Source: Acanthochlamys bracteata
Lineage: Eukaryota; Streptophyta; Magnoliopsida; Pandanales; Velloziaceae
Assembly (NCBI GenBank): GCA_019914995.1
Contig: CM034140.1
Span: forward strand, 6,324,001-6,388,000
DNA: 64,000 nucleotides
Direction: 5' to 3'
The notes under the pieces are model-generated. The model had not been told where the DNA came from. It saw only the letters and a program-made list of their open reading frames with translations, and ran no database searches. Made by a program: the position numbers and the translations under genes. Positions 1 through 12,900 of the stretch are shown one piece after another (the stretch's first letter is position 1; every line of letters begins with the position of its first letter).

Positions 1-975
1 CTATGAATTAAAGTGTTTTTGCTAAGAAACAAACATAATCCAATTAACTACCGAAACTTCAAGGAAAAGATGTATTTAGAGCCTTGGACAAAACTCAACC
101 TCAAAAACTAGTTCAAGAGGTGAGGCTCCCCAAACTCATATAAACAACCACATGGTTTGCCAAATAAATAATTTTGAACAATTCAACACTCTATCTCGGG
201 CCGCATGTAGGGCCAGGCACAATCTTCTCATGGGGCCAATATCCTTAACAAGTTAATTTCTATACGCAGCCCACTCCGATAGCATGTTGGTGGGCCTTAG
301 TAGAAATCAATTTCAGAAACTAGCTTCAGAGATGAAGGTCAAAAAATATATAAATAGTTACCCAGCTTGACAAACAAATAATATGCGACAATTTCACGGT
401 CGACATATTGTAGTACAACATGCTATGATTCGGTCCTTTCTTTGTGTCCATCTACTTACCTAGTTCTAGAATTTGGTGGGTATATACAACACCTCTATTG
501 AGTATTTGAGTTATAGTCTTTTAGGAGACACTAGGTTATAAAGTAAAGTAAAATCATTCAAATTCGGCTGTTGAAAAGAGTCAAAATTGCGCCTTAAAAC
601 AAATAAAGGCTAGATCTATATCTTTATACTTCGCTCAAATTAGGTGCTAATTTTAAATATGCAACTTATTTTCAAAAGTTTCAACATATCACTAGGTCAC
701 ATTTTCAGATCACGCATACCACTCTGCATGACGTGGCATTTCAAAATTCATTAGCAGAAAATTAATGTTAAAAAATATTAAGTTCTTTAAATACAAATTT
801 GCACTTTAATCAGTTAACATAAGAACCTAATAGATACTTTTATATTTGACACCTTTTTTTTTTGCTTCAGAGATCAAATTGATACTTAATCCCACTCAGT
901 AACATAATGTAACTAAGTAGCAAATATACATATATAGAGCAAATACATATGAAAGGAGTGAAAGTTTTGTCTCAC
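1..975. other. Left edge; no exon recognised
   Basis: This stretch lies beyond the last visible exon of the minus-strand RHD3-like gene. The paralogue at 27314-40337 has three further 3' exons (163, 107 and 135 nt), and I found no counterpart of them here. The stretch is therefore probably intron, with the rest of the gene beyond the window edge. I see no convincing open frame, RNA gene or transposon terminus in it. Confidence 0.5.
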
Positions 976-3900
976 ATAAGATATCTCAGACATCAAGTAT
1001 TTCCCCTCAGTGTTCCTAAATTTCGCTTCATATTGAGAAGCATCCTCATAATACCTGTATAAGTGAGGAAAACAAAAGATGTTTGCTGACAATTCACGAA
1101 AGATCAAAACATAATTGAATAGAAAAGGAAGAAGCAAAAGCAAGGAAAGCTGGTTTTTTTTTCTCGTGATCACTTCGATATTAAAAAGAAAAGCAATATC
1201 AAAACTAGAGTGACTACTGACTACTACACAATGTAGTTTTGATATTTCGAGGTGATTGCCCCTTTGCTGATATCATCCATACATAAAAGTCAAAACCAGG
1301 TGAATAAGATGCTTGAAGTTTACAATCGAAAGGTCTCGAAGATGAATACATGCATCAGAAACAAGTTGAATAAGCTAACTTTCTTATGGAGAAGAGAATA
1401 CTTAATAAAATAACACAATGACAAAACAAAAGAATATAAAAGAAGAAGAAGAACAGGCCAAGGTGTTGAAGAGACCAATGTGTTTATTTTAAGAAGGGAA
1501 AAATCCTAATTTCTCCAGCGTTTCCCCTAGCCAGAGATAAAAAGATCTCTACTCATTTCTTTCCTTCATCTTCTCCATAAAGAGAAACAAATTTTTAGAA
1601 ATGCCAAAAGAACAAAGAAAATAAGTAAAAAGAAAGTGTTTGGAAAAAGAAAATAAACGCGAAATTAAAAAAAAGCTCCACATCTTATTTGGGGTTTAAT
1701 GGAAGATGAAAAGAGGGGAACTACATTAAGAATGGCAAGCTATCTCTCTTTATGTTTTTGCATGGCGAACATGCCAACTATACTACTTTGCCTTCGCACA
1801 TTTAATGCTTGATTGTTAGATTAATAGTAGTTACGTTCAATGATATTGTCATTAGCGTATGCCAAATGCTTAAAGATGCAAAAAGACATACAGCGATTGA
1901 ACCCCTTCACTTACTTGGCCATATATTTGTCTATGATAGACTTCATTCTTCTTGCAAATTCAACCACACGACCAGATCCAACATCATCCCTGATAGTCAG
2001 CCATTCCTAAATGCAATGACAACACCGATAGCGTTCAGTGCAATTTACCAGCAATTAACCAACACAAAAGCTTCAACATGATAGATTACATTATCATTTT
2101 CAAAAGACTTTGTGAGCTGCTTCCTAAGATCCCCACACTGAAAGTCAGAAACCAATGCCTGCAAAAGAATACTTTCTGCTTTAGGAAAAGCTTTTCACAA
2201 ACTTTTAGAAATATCAGAGGTTTAAACATATATTGTATGAACAACTTGGTGGGGTTCATGCAAGCAAGTAGCAAAACTATTTAGGCCTCCTCAAGTGAAA
2301 ATTCTGGACGACACTTTTCTCCGACAATAAAGCAATTACGAATAGGAACTTTTAACAGCATAATGAAAATAACTACCTTCTTTGGGGGGGGATCCAGGTC
2401 CTTGATGTCTTGTATGCGAAACCATAACTCTGCTGCATTTTCAAGACAAAACTCCAAAAGAGTAACTAGCTCATTTTTTGACGATGATGACAAATTGGAA
2501 GTTGCTGTTAGAACAACAGCAGTTCCCCCTGTAGCACTTCCTAGTCCTGGCATATCAGCTGTGGCATTATGCATTTTACATTTTTCATGAGCTTCACTGC
2601 CACCATGTTTATTTTTATATCGTCCTGAATCAACTTCACCACCAACATGTTGATTTTCATATCGTCCTGAATCAATTTCACCACCAACATGTTCATTTTC
2701 ATTTCGTCCTGAATCAACTTCACCACCAACATGTTGATTTTCATATCGTCCTGAATCAATTTCACCACCAACATGTTCATTTTCATTTCGTCCTGAATCA
2801 ACTTCACCACCAACATGTTGATTTTCATATCGTCCTGAATCAATTTCACCACCAACATGTTCATTTTCATTTCGTCCTGAATCAACTTCACCACCAACAT
2901 GTTGATTTTCATAACGTCCTGAATCAATTTCACCACCACCATGTTTATTTTTATATCGTCCTGAATCAACTTTACCACCAACATGTTTATTTTCATATCG
3001 TCCTGAATCAACTTCACCGTGCTCTGATTGTCTGTTATAAAGGAAGGACATATCATTATTGTGAGGATAAGAATTCACTTTTGAGGATCTCGTGCTTGAT
3101 GGACCTCCAAGAACGGAGCCTGAATGGTATTGATATGAAGCTGGCTTTGAAGGTTGATTTGGAACAGTTGGTCGCTGGCTGGAGTCGAAGAATTGCTTCC
3201 TCATCAGTGAAACCTGTGACAAGTTTGACTTAAATTCACTTCAAAATTCCAATCAAGCACATTACTGATATACAAAGGAGATTTTGAAGCTTTTTTTTCC
3301 TCTTATGTAATTGTAGCAGTACTACATCTCATTAAATGCAAGAAAACTCTTGAAACAATTTAAGTTTCCTATATTCAATAACAGAAATTAATTTGTTGTA
3401 GTCAAGGTAGAGAAAAAGTTGCTACCAGCAATGCTATATAGATCAATATCATGCAACTAAAAAGAAAAGAGAGAAAACATAAATCAGTGCCGTATAATTG
3501 GGATATTAACAATATAGTTCAATCAAACCAGATAGGTGTCCACAATCATCTACAAAAATTTTACTAAACATAAATGTTGACATCAAAAGAAAATTTTGAC
3601 TAAATTTGAGAAATTGCTGAATGAAATAAGAGTATTAAGAAGCGTATAGGGCAAGGGGACTGATAAAAGCTTTTAGTGAAGTAAGTGAACTACCTCTCTA
3701 TCAAATTCATTTCTGCAATAAAGATAATGAGATAAAGCTTCAACTTGTACCTAAAAAATTTAGCCACATTACTATTCTGTAAGAAAGAAATGAAGAAACG
3801 AAATGTAGTTACAAAACATAAGAGATATTTCACATCCAAAAAAGGACTAGGTGGGGCTTCGCGGAATGCCGGTAGCTTTGTAATTGAATTCCATATCTGA

Positions 3901-6900
3901 AATGCAATTTCCAGCTTCAGTTATGCTCACATTTCTTAAAATTAGATAAATCAAGTGATAATGCAGAATACGAAGTCCAAATTTGTTGGAAATACAAGGA
4001 TAATTTTGATGATAATAAAGAATTAAGAACTATGATTTATATAAGACTAATAATTTGAAAACAAGTCTGCAGGATTAGACAAACAAAGATCATTTAATTC
4101 ACAGCAGATAAAACAGTCATCATACAGCCAACTGTTATACTACTACATACTGGACAGAGGATAACATACGGGACAGAAGATGTCACAGTCACATCACGAT
4201 CACCGCTCAACCGCTTGAAGCGGGGATAGATAACAAAGATACGGGATGAGAGGATGCCACGGCTAAATAATGACCAATTACTATCTGCGCACATCAAGCG
4301 GTGACAGAGAACAACATACGGGACAGAGGATGCAATAGTTTATATTACGAGTCGATTGTTTGGTTGCTGAAGCATATGCAGACTTCTCTGTTTCGGGACA
4401 AATTCATATGTTCAACAACAACGAAGTTTTCCTTGCCTTCAACGATCACCTGCACTCACAACGGACTGAAGGACTTCAAACAGAAGATTTACAAGAGTTA
4501 GAATCATCTTCACTTTCACACAAAAGGGAAGCTCAATAATCAAGGAAAGAAAGCAGTCAAAGTCCTTGATCAGTCAAGCGGTCAACCTGCACTGCATTTA
4601 TTATGGACATACCGTATCAACTCATCAGCTCACCGAAATTCAAACAAAAGCTTAGCTGAATTAAGCACTCAACCGTTGGCAGCAAATTCAAATCTCTTCA
4701 ACGCATCCAATGCAACAAAGACTTGCACAAACACATTTGAAGAACCTTTGGACAACACCATTCCGTCGGCGTGGAAGAACCGAAAGCGCCAATAAAGAAG
4801 CGTTCCTCAACGGCTCTCGCGACGGAAAGATGTTCTATAAAAAGGGAGTCACAGCAACGAGAAAACGTAGTGGAGAAATAGAGAAAAATAGGGAGAAAAC
4901 ATAAAGAAAACAGAAGTAGAAAGAACTCAAGCAAAAACAGAGATGTACAAGAACTCTACCACTCTACACAAAAACTCCCACTGCCGGTCACGAACTTGAC
5001 TACTCCACACAAACAAATCTTGCTGCAAATCATATTGAAGAAATCTCTCAGCAATCTCTCCGATCATCTCATCTGAATCACCGATTAAACACTTAACATT
5101 CTTGAGATAGATCCTGCACTCAATACTTGTTTATTTTCTTGCAACTTGTCACTCACAGTGTAAAGGTGGTGTTGGATGCACCGGTAAAGAAAACTCGGGT
5201 TGAGCTTGGTGTAAGCTTTTAGACCTTATAATAGTGCTAGCAAATCAGCCAGGGGGACAGGTGTGTCCAGGAGGCTGGCAGGGGTTGTCTTGGCGAAGAA
5301 ACCCGGTAGAGTATGTGTGCTTGGCGAAGCACTTCGCTCTAGGTGTATTTGTAGTATATTAAAGGTCTAGTTAAGCTTTGGCTCTGGTGATAGAGCGACC
5401 GTGGATGTAGGCAAAGGGGTTTTGCCGAACCACGTTAAATATCCTGAGCACTAGTCTTTGTTATTTCACAAGAAACATGCTAACTTTTTCATCTCTGCGG
5501 TGTGACAAAGATTGACCTGACCCGGCTACTAGCTCACTGCCAGTATGATAACGAATTTGATAAAATTTTTTTTATAGACTAACTCAATTCACCCCTCCCC
5601 TCTTGAGTTAATCTTACAGGAATATCTAACAATTGGTATCAGAGCAGGCCTCCAAAAATCAAAGGTCTACCAACCTTGAGGTAAAAGATCCTTATGGCTA
5701 ACCTTGTTCCTATAGCTTTTGAAGGTAGATCCTCCAACAGACCACTACTCTTTGATGGAACAAATTATGGCTACTGGAAAACCAAAATGACAATCTTCAT
5801 TCGAGCACAAGACTTCACACTATGGAAGATCATACGGGACGGACCTATCCTTCCAACCAAAACTGGTCCAGATGGGATACGTATTCCCAAGGCTGAACGG
5901 GAATACAATGATGAAGATAACAAGCTCATATCAATGAATGACAGAGCTATGAACCTTCAGATTATTGGCGTATTTGGATCCTAATGAGTTCAACCGAATC
6001 AGTGCTTGCAACTCTGCCAAGGAAATATGGGATCAGCTGGAGGTAACGCATGAAGGAACCACTCAAGTCAAAGAAACCAGAGTGAATCTGCTCATGCATG
6101 AATATGAAAACTTCAGGATGAACCGAGGTGAGTCCATTTCTCAGATGTTCACTAGATTTACTAACATTACAAATCCTCTGAAGAATCTAGGGAAAGTATT
6201 CAAACCTGAAGAATTGAAATGGAAGATATTAAGAAATTTTGTCTTTGCCAACATTTGGATCTAAAGTAGATGCCATAGAGGAAAATCCAACTTTTCCTCA
6301 AATGTCACCTGGATGAATGATTAGCAAGTGATGGCCAAAGAATTATCTCTGAAGAAAATTGATGAACGTCCTGAAGGGATTGCATTAAAGATCAACGACC
6401 AGCAGGTAAGTGATTCTTCCTCTGATGAAGACATTGCACTCTTAACCCGTAAATTTAAAAGTTTTCTCAGAAGAAACAAGCTTAGAAAAAGAAAGGTTCC
6501 TGGAAGAACAAATAGAGGAGATGACAGACAGGACACCAACTGCTTCAACTGCAGACAAGCCAGGACACTTCAAAAACGATTGTCCACTACTCAAGAAATC
6601 TAAATACAAGGACACAAGAAGAAAACGAGCTATGGCAGCCTGGAGTGATGAAGATGAAAGCTCATCAAGACAGTCAGATTGAGACAGAGAAAAATGAAGA
6701 AAGCAACTTATGTCTGATGGCAGATCATGAAGATGACAGTGAGGTAAATTCTACTGACTATGATGATTCTAATAAACAATTACAATATGTTTTTGATGAA
6801 CTGTATGCAAAATACCTACATGCCAAAACCGAATGCAAAACTATGAAGGTAAGCATGCATAGAATTAAGGATGAAAATGAATGTCTGAAAAAGGAAATAC

Positions 6901-9900
6901 TTGTTTTAAACAATGCCTTAGAAGACAAAACTAATGCTATGAAAGACACACTCCATGCAGATTATGTTCATATTAACTCTAAACTATGTGCACTGCATAT
7001 TGAAAATAAACGCTTGACTCAAACAAATGAGTGTAAGACTGGAGAACTGACAAGATGCACAGAAAGCTCAAGCATAGACATGATAAAGAAAATTGCTGAG
7101 CTTGAAGAGTTGAATGAGGCACTGAATAGAGAGGTGGATAGACTGTCATACCCTACCATCCCAGATCTTAAACCATTCATGACTGATTATACAAATATGC
7201 ACATAAAAGAAACTAAGTTGATGAACGAAAATCAAAGAATGCTTGAAGAGAACAAAGCTCTGCAGAGTAAGAATCTCGACCTAGAAGCATCACTGGCAAG
7301 ATTTGTTAATGGAATGGATAGATTAGATGCAATACTGGGAGCTCAACGCAGTCCATACAGAAAGGAAGGAATATGATTCATTCCAACATCTATGGCTACT
7401 GGTAAACATATCTCAAGGTATGATCAGCCCTCCACAACCCACTCAGGTATGGCAACAGCAAGAATGCAAAACAGAAATTTAATATCTAAAGCACATACAG
7501 CAAACATGTCTTACTCCACAATACCTTTTGTTAAATGCTTTCATTGTGGCAGAAAAGGGCATAATGTTTATTCATGCTGGTATAAAAAGAACACCAATAA
7601 AATAAAAATGATATGGGTTCCAAAAGGAACATATAACAGCACTAACTCTCTAGGACCCAAAGAAATTTGGGTACCTAAACACTAAAGATTTCTTTTGCAG
7701 GAAGGAGAGGAGCTGACCCGACTGAAAAATAGCAAATGGTATTTGGACAGCGGGTGCTCAAGACATATGACAGGAAATGAAAAATGTTTCAGCAGTCTAC
7801 AAAAACAATTCGATGGAAATATAATCCTTGGAGACAACAGTAAGTGCAAAGTAATAGGCATGGGAAAAATAGGTAATCCTTCCTCCCTATGCATAGAAAA
7901 TGTTCTTCATGTTAAAAGATTAAAACATAATCTAATAAGCATAAGTCAATTATGTGATAACGGTTTCAAAGTTAATTTTAATAATCAATGCTGCTCAATT
8001 GTTAATCTGTCATCTGGAGAAGAAGTACTAAACGAAAAAAGGGAAGGTAATGTTTATGTACTCTATATTAGGGATCTTCCTAACAACAAGATGTGTCTAG
8101 TAGCAAGTCAACAGGAAAGCAGCTGGCTCTGGCATAGACGTCTGGGACACTGCAACATCAAAATACTATCAAAACTGTCCAAACTAAAACTAGTAAAAGA
8201 ACTGCCTGAAGCCAACTATAGCTTGGATGAATTATGTGACGCATGTGCCAAAGGAAAACAAGTGAAGTCATCATTCAAGCACAAGCAAGTGATCACAACC
8301 AAGCAACCACTACAACTGCTACACATGGATTTATTTGGACCTGCAAGAACAGCAAGCTTGGGAGGTAAGTATTACTGTCTAGTAATAGTAGATGATTATT
8401 CTCGGTTCTGTTGGGTTTACTTCTTAGCATACAATAATGATGCACTTGAAAACATTCATATGCTTCTTCAAAAAGATTCAAAAAGAATTAAATCTAATCA
8501 TCTGTGCTATTAGAAGTGATCATGGCAAGGAATTTCAAAACTTCTATTTTGATGAATTCTGTGACTCGAATGGCTTAACACATAATTTCTCTGCTCCAAG
8601 AACTCCCCAACAAAATGGTGTAGTAGAAAGGAAAAATAGAGTGCTAGTAGAAATGGCACGAACCATGCTCATAGAATAGAACCTACCAAAATATTTTTGG
8701 GCAGAAGCCGTTAATACTGCATGTCATATTATTAACCGTGCATTCATACGCCCCTTTCTTAAAAAGACTCTATATGAGCTTTTAAAGGAAAAAATCCCAA
8801 ATATCGGGTACTTGAGAATCTTTGTATGCAAATGTTTTATCCTCAACAACGGGAAAGATAATCTTGGAAAGTTTGATGCAAAAAGTGATGAAGGTATTTT
8901 TCTCGATTACTCTTCTACATCAAAAGCATATAGAATTTTTAATAAACAAACTATGATTGTTGAAGAATCTATGCATATATTATTTAATGAGTCTAACAAT
9001 GGCACGAGAAGAAATCGAGAACTAGATGCAGGATCAGAAGAAGAAGAAGAGCTGTTCCCATCGACAGAAAAACAACAGATTACAGAGACCCAAACAGCAG
9101 ACGAACAGCCAGCTGAAATAACAGAGGAAGGACAGACTCCTGGAATTTTACCTGATCAGACAGAAACTCGTGAGCAGATCAGCAGGACCTTCAAATACAG
9201 ATCCAGTCATCCACAAGAAAACATACTAGGTGAGGTAAATGAAGGTACAAGAACTAGATCCCATTTTAAAAATAACTTCATTCAGCACTCTGCATTTGTA
9301 TCAAATCTAGAACCAAAGTGCATAGAAGATGCATTGACAGATAGCTCATGGATCACTGCCATGCAAGAAGAATTAAATCAGTTTGAAAGAAATAATGTAT
9401 GGCATCTTGTTAGAAAACCTATAAACAAATCCATCATAGGAACAAAATGGGTGTTTAGAAATAAATTGGATGAAAATGGCATCATAACTAGAAAGAAAGC
9501 TAGACTAGTAGCTAAAGGATATAATCAGGAAGAAGGAATAGATTTTGATGAAACTTATGCTCCTGTTGCACGTCTTGAAGCTATTAGAATTCTACTTGCT
9601 TTTGCATGTCATAAAGATTTCAAACTCTTCCAAATGGACGTTAAAAGTGCATTTCTAAATGGTTTTCTGAAAGAAGAAGTTTATGTTGAACAACCTCCCG
9701 GGTTTGAAAACACAAGCTGTCCAAATCATGTTTACAAACTGAACAAAGCTCTTTATGATTTGAAACAAGCTCTCAGAGCTTGGTATGAAAGGTTAAGCAC
9801 ATTTCTGATTGAAAAAGGCTTCAATCGAGGTAAGATTGACTTAACTTTGTTCACTTTGCATGAAGATAATGACATGTTAATTGTACAAGTCTATGTAGAT

Positions 9901-12900
9901 GACATAATATTTGGTGCCACTAATGAAAGTCTATGCAGAAAATTTTCTAGCTTGATGAAAAAGGAGTTTGAAATGAGCTTGATGGGTGAACTAAATTATT
10001 TTCTTGATCTGCAAGTTAAACAACTGAAAAATGGCATATTCATAAGTCAAAGCAAATACATTAAAGAGTTGATCAAAAAGTTCAGCATGGAAGGAAGCAA
10101 GGAGATAAGCACTCCAATGTCTACTTCTTGCAAACTGAACCGAGATGAGACATGTAAAGTAGTTGATCAAAAATTATATAGAGGTATGATTGGATCACTC
10201 CTTTATCTTACTGCTAGTAGACCGGACATTCAATTCAGTGTATGCCTATGTGCTAGATTTCAAAGTGATCCAAAAGAATCTCACATGATAGCTGTAAAAC
10301 GAATCATTAGATACTTGGTAGGAACTATGGAATTAGGATTATTCTATCCAAAAGGCTGTGAATTTAACTTATATGCTTATGCTGACGCTGATTTTGGTGG
10401 CTGCAAGCTTGATAGAAAGAGCACAAGTGGCTCTTGTCAGTTTTTAGGAGGTTGTCTAATCTCATGGTGCTCAAGAAAACAAGCTTCAGTGGCGATGTCA
10501 ACAGCCGAGGCAGAATACATAGCCGCTGAAAGTTGCTGCTCTCAGGTACTTTGGATAAAACAACAACTTTTTGATTTTGGCTGTGATTTTAAGAATGTGC
10601 CTATATTCTGTGACAATACAAGTGCCATTAAGTTAACCAAAAATCCCATTCAACACTCACGCACAAAGCACATAGATTTAAGACATCATTTCATTAGAGA
10701 GCATGTTGAATGCAATAATATAATGTTAAACTTTGTTAATTCTGAGAATCAACTAGCTGACATCTTCACTAAACCTTTAGGACTTGACTCCTTCACAAAA
10801 ATCTGCCATGAGATAGGTTTATGTGTCATATAATTATGCTCTGTTCTGTCTCTGTACGCACTTAGATTTCAGCATGGTTCTGATCGCTGTGAATGATCGC
10901 AATCGATAGAACTATAGTAGAAATGCCGGTCACGTTTGAGCACATGACCCAGTTGACTCATGACAGGCTGTGTGCACTATAAACTGACCCGACAGGGAAA
11001 CCTCTCATAATTCATCGTCTGTGTTTCAAAAACCAAATTTCCCTCTCGCTCTCGACTTCCAAATCTCGAACCCTAAACCCAATCCTCAAACCTCTGCAAT
11101 GGCCAAGAAAAATCAAAAACTCAGGCAAGAAGCTCCAAAACTGTCCACAACCATGACGAGAGATTCATCGGCAAGGAGGAATTCGAGAAATACAGTCGGC
11201 AGCTAGCAATTCCAGTTCTGACGCCGGCAAATGTTAATTTCGATGACTTCAATTACTACGGCGTTGAAGTGGATGAAATTTTTGAGGCACAAGGATGGAC
11301 AGCGTTCAATGAGTGGCCGGGAGAATTTTCAGAGGAATGTGTCAGAATGTTCTACGCCAATCTTCATCCGATTGGTGGCTCCTCTGTTCAGACCATGGTT
11401 AATGGAATCGATGTCAACCTGGAAGCGCGATCCATGTCCTTGATGCTCGATTTACCCTACTAGAGAGGAGATGCCACCTGCTAGCGACTCAAAACCGAAC
11501 TATCTCAAGCGGTGCGCTGGATACGAGATTGTGTGAAGCTTGATGAGTCACCGCCCATCTACATTTGCTACCAAGAGCTCTCTGTCATATCATCTCCAAA
11601 GTCATAGTTCCACGGTCAGAAGCCGCAACATCATCACCAACTATGATGCATTTGTTATGAAGATTGATGAAGAAAGCGCCCATAAACCTTTGTGAAGTAA
11701 TCTTTGCATCACATAATGAGAGTCTCAAGTGCAGCGCAAGAAGCACTTCCCATACCCTCATGTTATATGTAGGATATGCCAATTTAAAGGTGTCTTTTAT
11801 GGGAACCCGCAAGTGAAAAAGATGATAAGGATGGATGCAAGTTCTTGAGAGGAATCATTGAAAGCGGAGGAAAGGCTAACGTCAAGCACCCTTTGATTGA
11901 CAATAACTCTGCAAGTGCCACAAGCAACTCTCGGTGACTCGGTGCTTGACAAACATTCTCAATGCCATCCTTGAGCAAACTAAGGAAATTGAAGTTGAAC
12001 ACAACCTTTGAAGAACTCAAGGATGCCATTTGCCAACGGGGCACCCAAAGGACAAGTCAACAGAGATGAATTTGAGGCGGGACGGATGGATGCAGAGGAA
12101 AATGCAGAGAAAGATGGGCGGGAGGATGAGCGGTGAATGCAGATTACCATAATATGGGGAGCAATGATCATTCAGTATTTTCGGACAAGGCAACCAAAGC
12201 ACATGGAATCTCTGAAGAATGCCCGGTGAAGGAGCCTTTCAAGAACCTAATGAGAAAGCGAGCCATTATCAATCATCGCGTTTATGAAGCTCCTCTGCTT
12301 AGGAAGAACATTTGTCCAAAGATATCCACAGAGCCGCAACCTGAACCCCTTACCATGAACCTCCTATCTCTCGAACCCCATCGCTCCCTCAACCATTCCT
12401 AGCCTTCCCCCTAAGCGCAGGAACCAAAAACGCAAAGCTCATAAACCAGTCTCCAGCTCACAAGCCCTTGTTGATGAGGATGTAGAAATACTTCCCCCAT
12501 CTTCTGCAGCTAAACCAAAACATCAACGTCCTAGACCTCCTGGCTGTAGAACATCATCTAGGCGTAGAAATAATTAGTTTAAAACTTAGCTTAGGCTTAG
12601 TTTCATTATCTGCTTAGATGTATGTTTTATGTGACTGGATGTTTGCTTGTTTATGTTTTATGCTTAAATGAATGACTGCACTTTTCGTTATATGTCTTCT
12701 GCCTAACCTGTTAAAGTCTAGCTATGTTATATAAGCTTTTTGAGATGACAAAAGGGGGAGAAAGAAGAAGAATTATTGTTAGAAGGGGAGAAAGAAGTAT
12801 TATTAAAAAGGGGGAGAAAAATTTCTGGCTCAATCTAAAGAGGAGCCATGAGCAATAAACAGAAAAGTAAATTAGATTCACCAGTTGAGGGGGAGTCATT

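Noticed and set aside
2281-2376. Extension of RHD3-like exon 10 past 2377 to a stop near 2281
   Set aside because: The next conserved exon (69 nt at 2158-2090, the same length as in the paralogue) joins correctly from the donor at 2377, so this stretch is intron.
2541-3056. A second long open frame on the minus strand through the 42-bp repeats ([14 protein letters not shown]-type repeats)
   Set aside because: The repeat unit is a multiple of three without stops in this frame, so it stays open automatically. The frame that joins the flanking RHD3-like sequence is the supported one.
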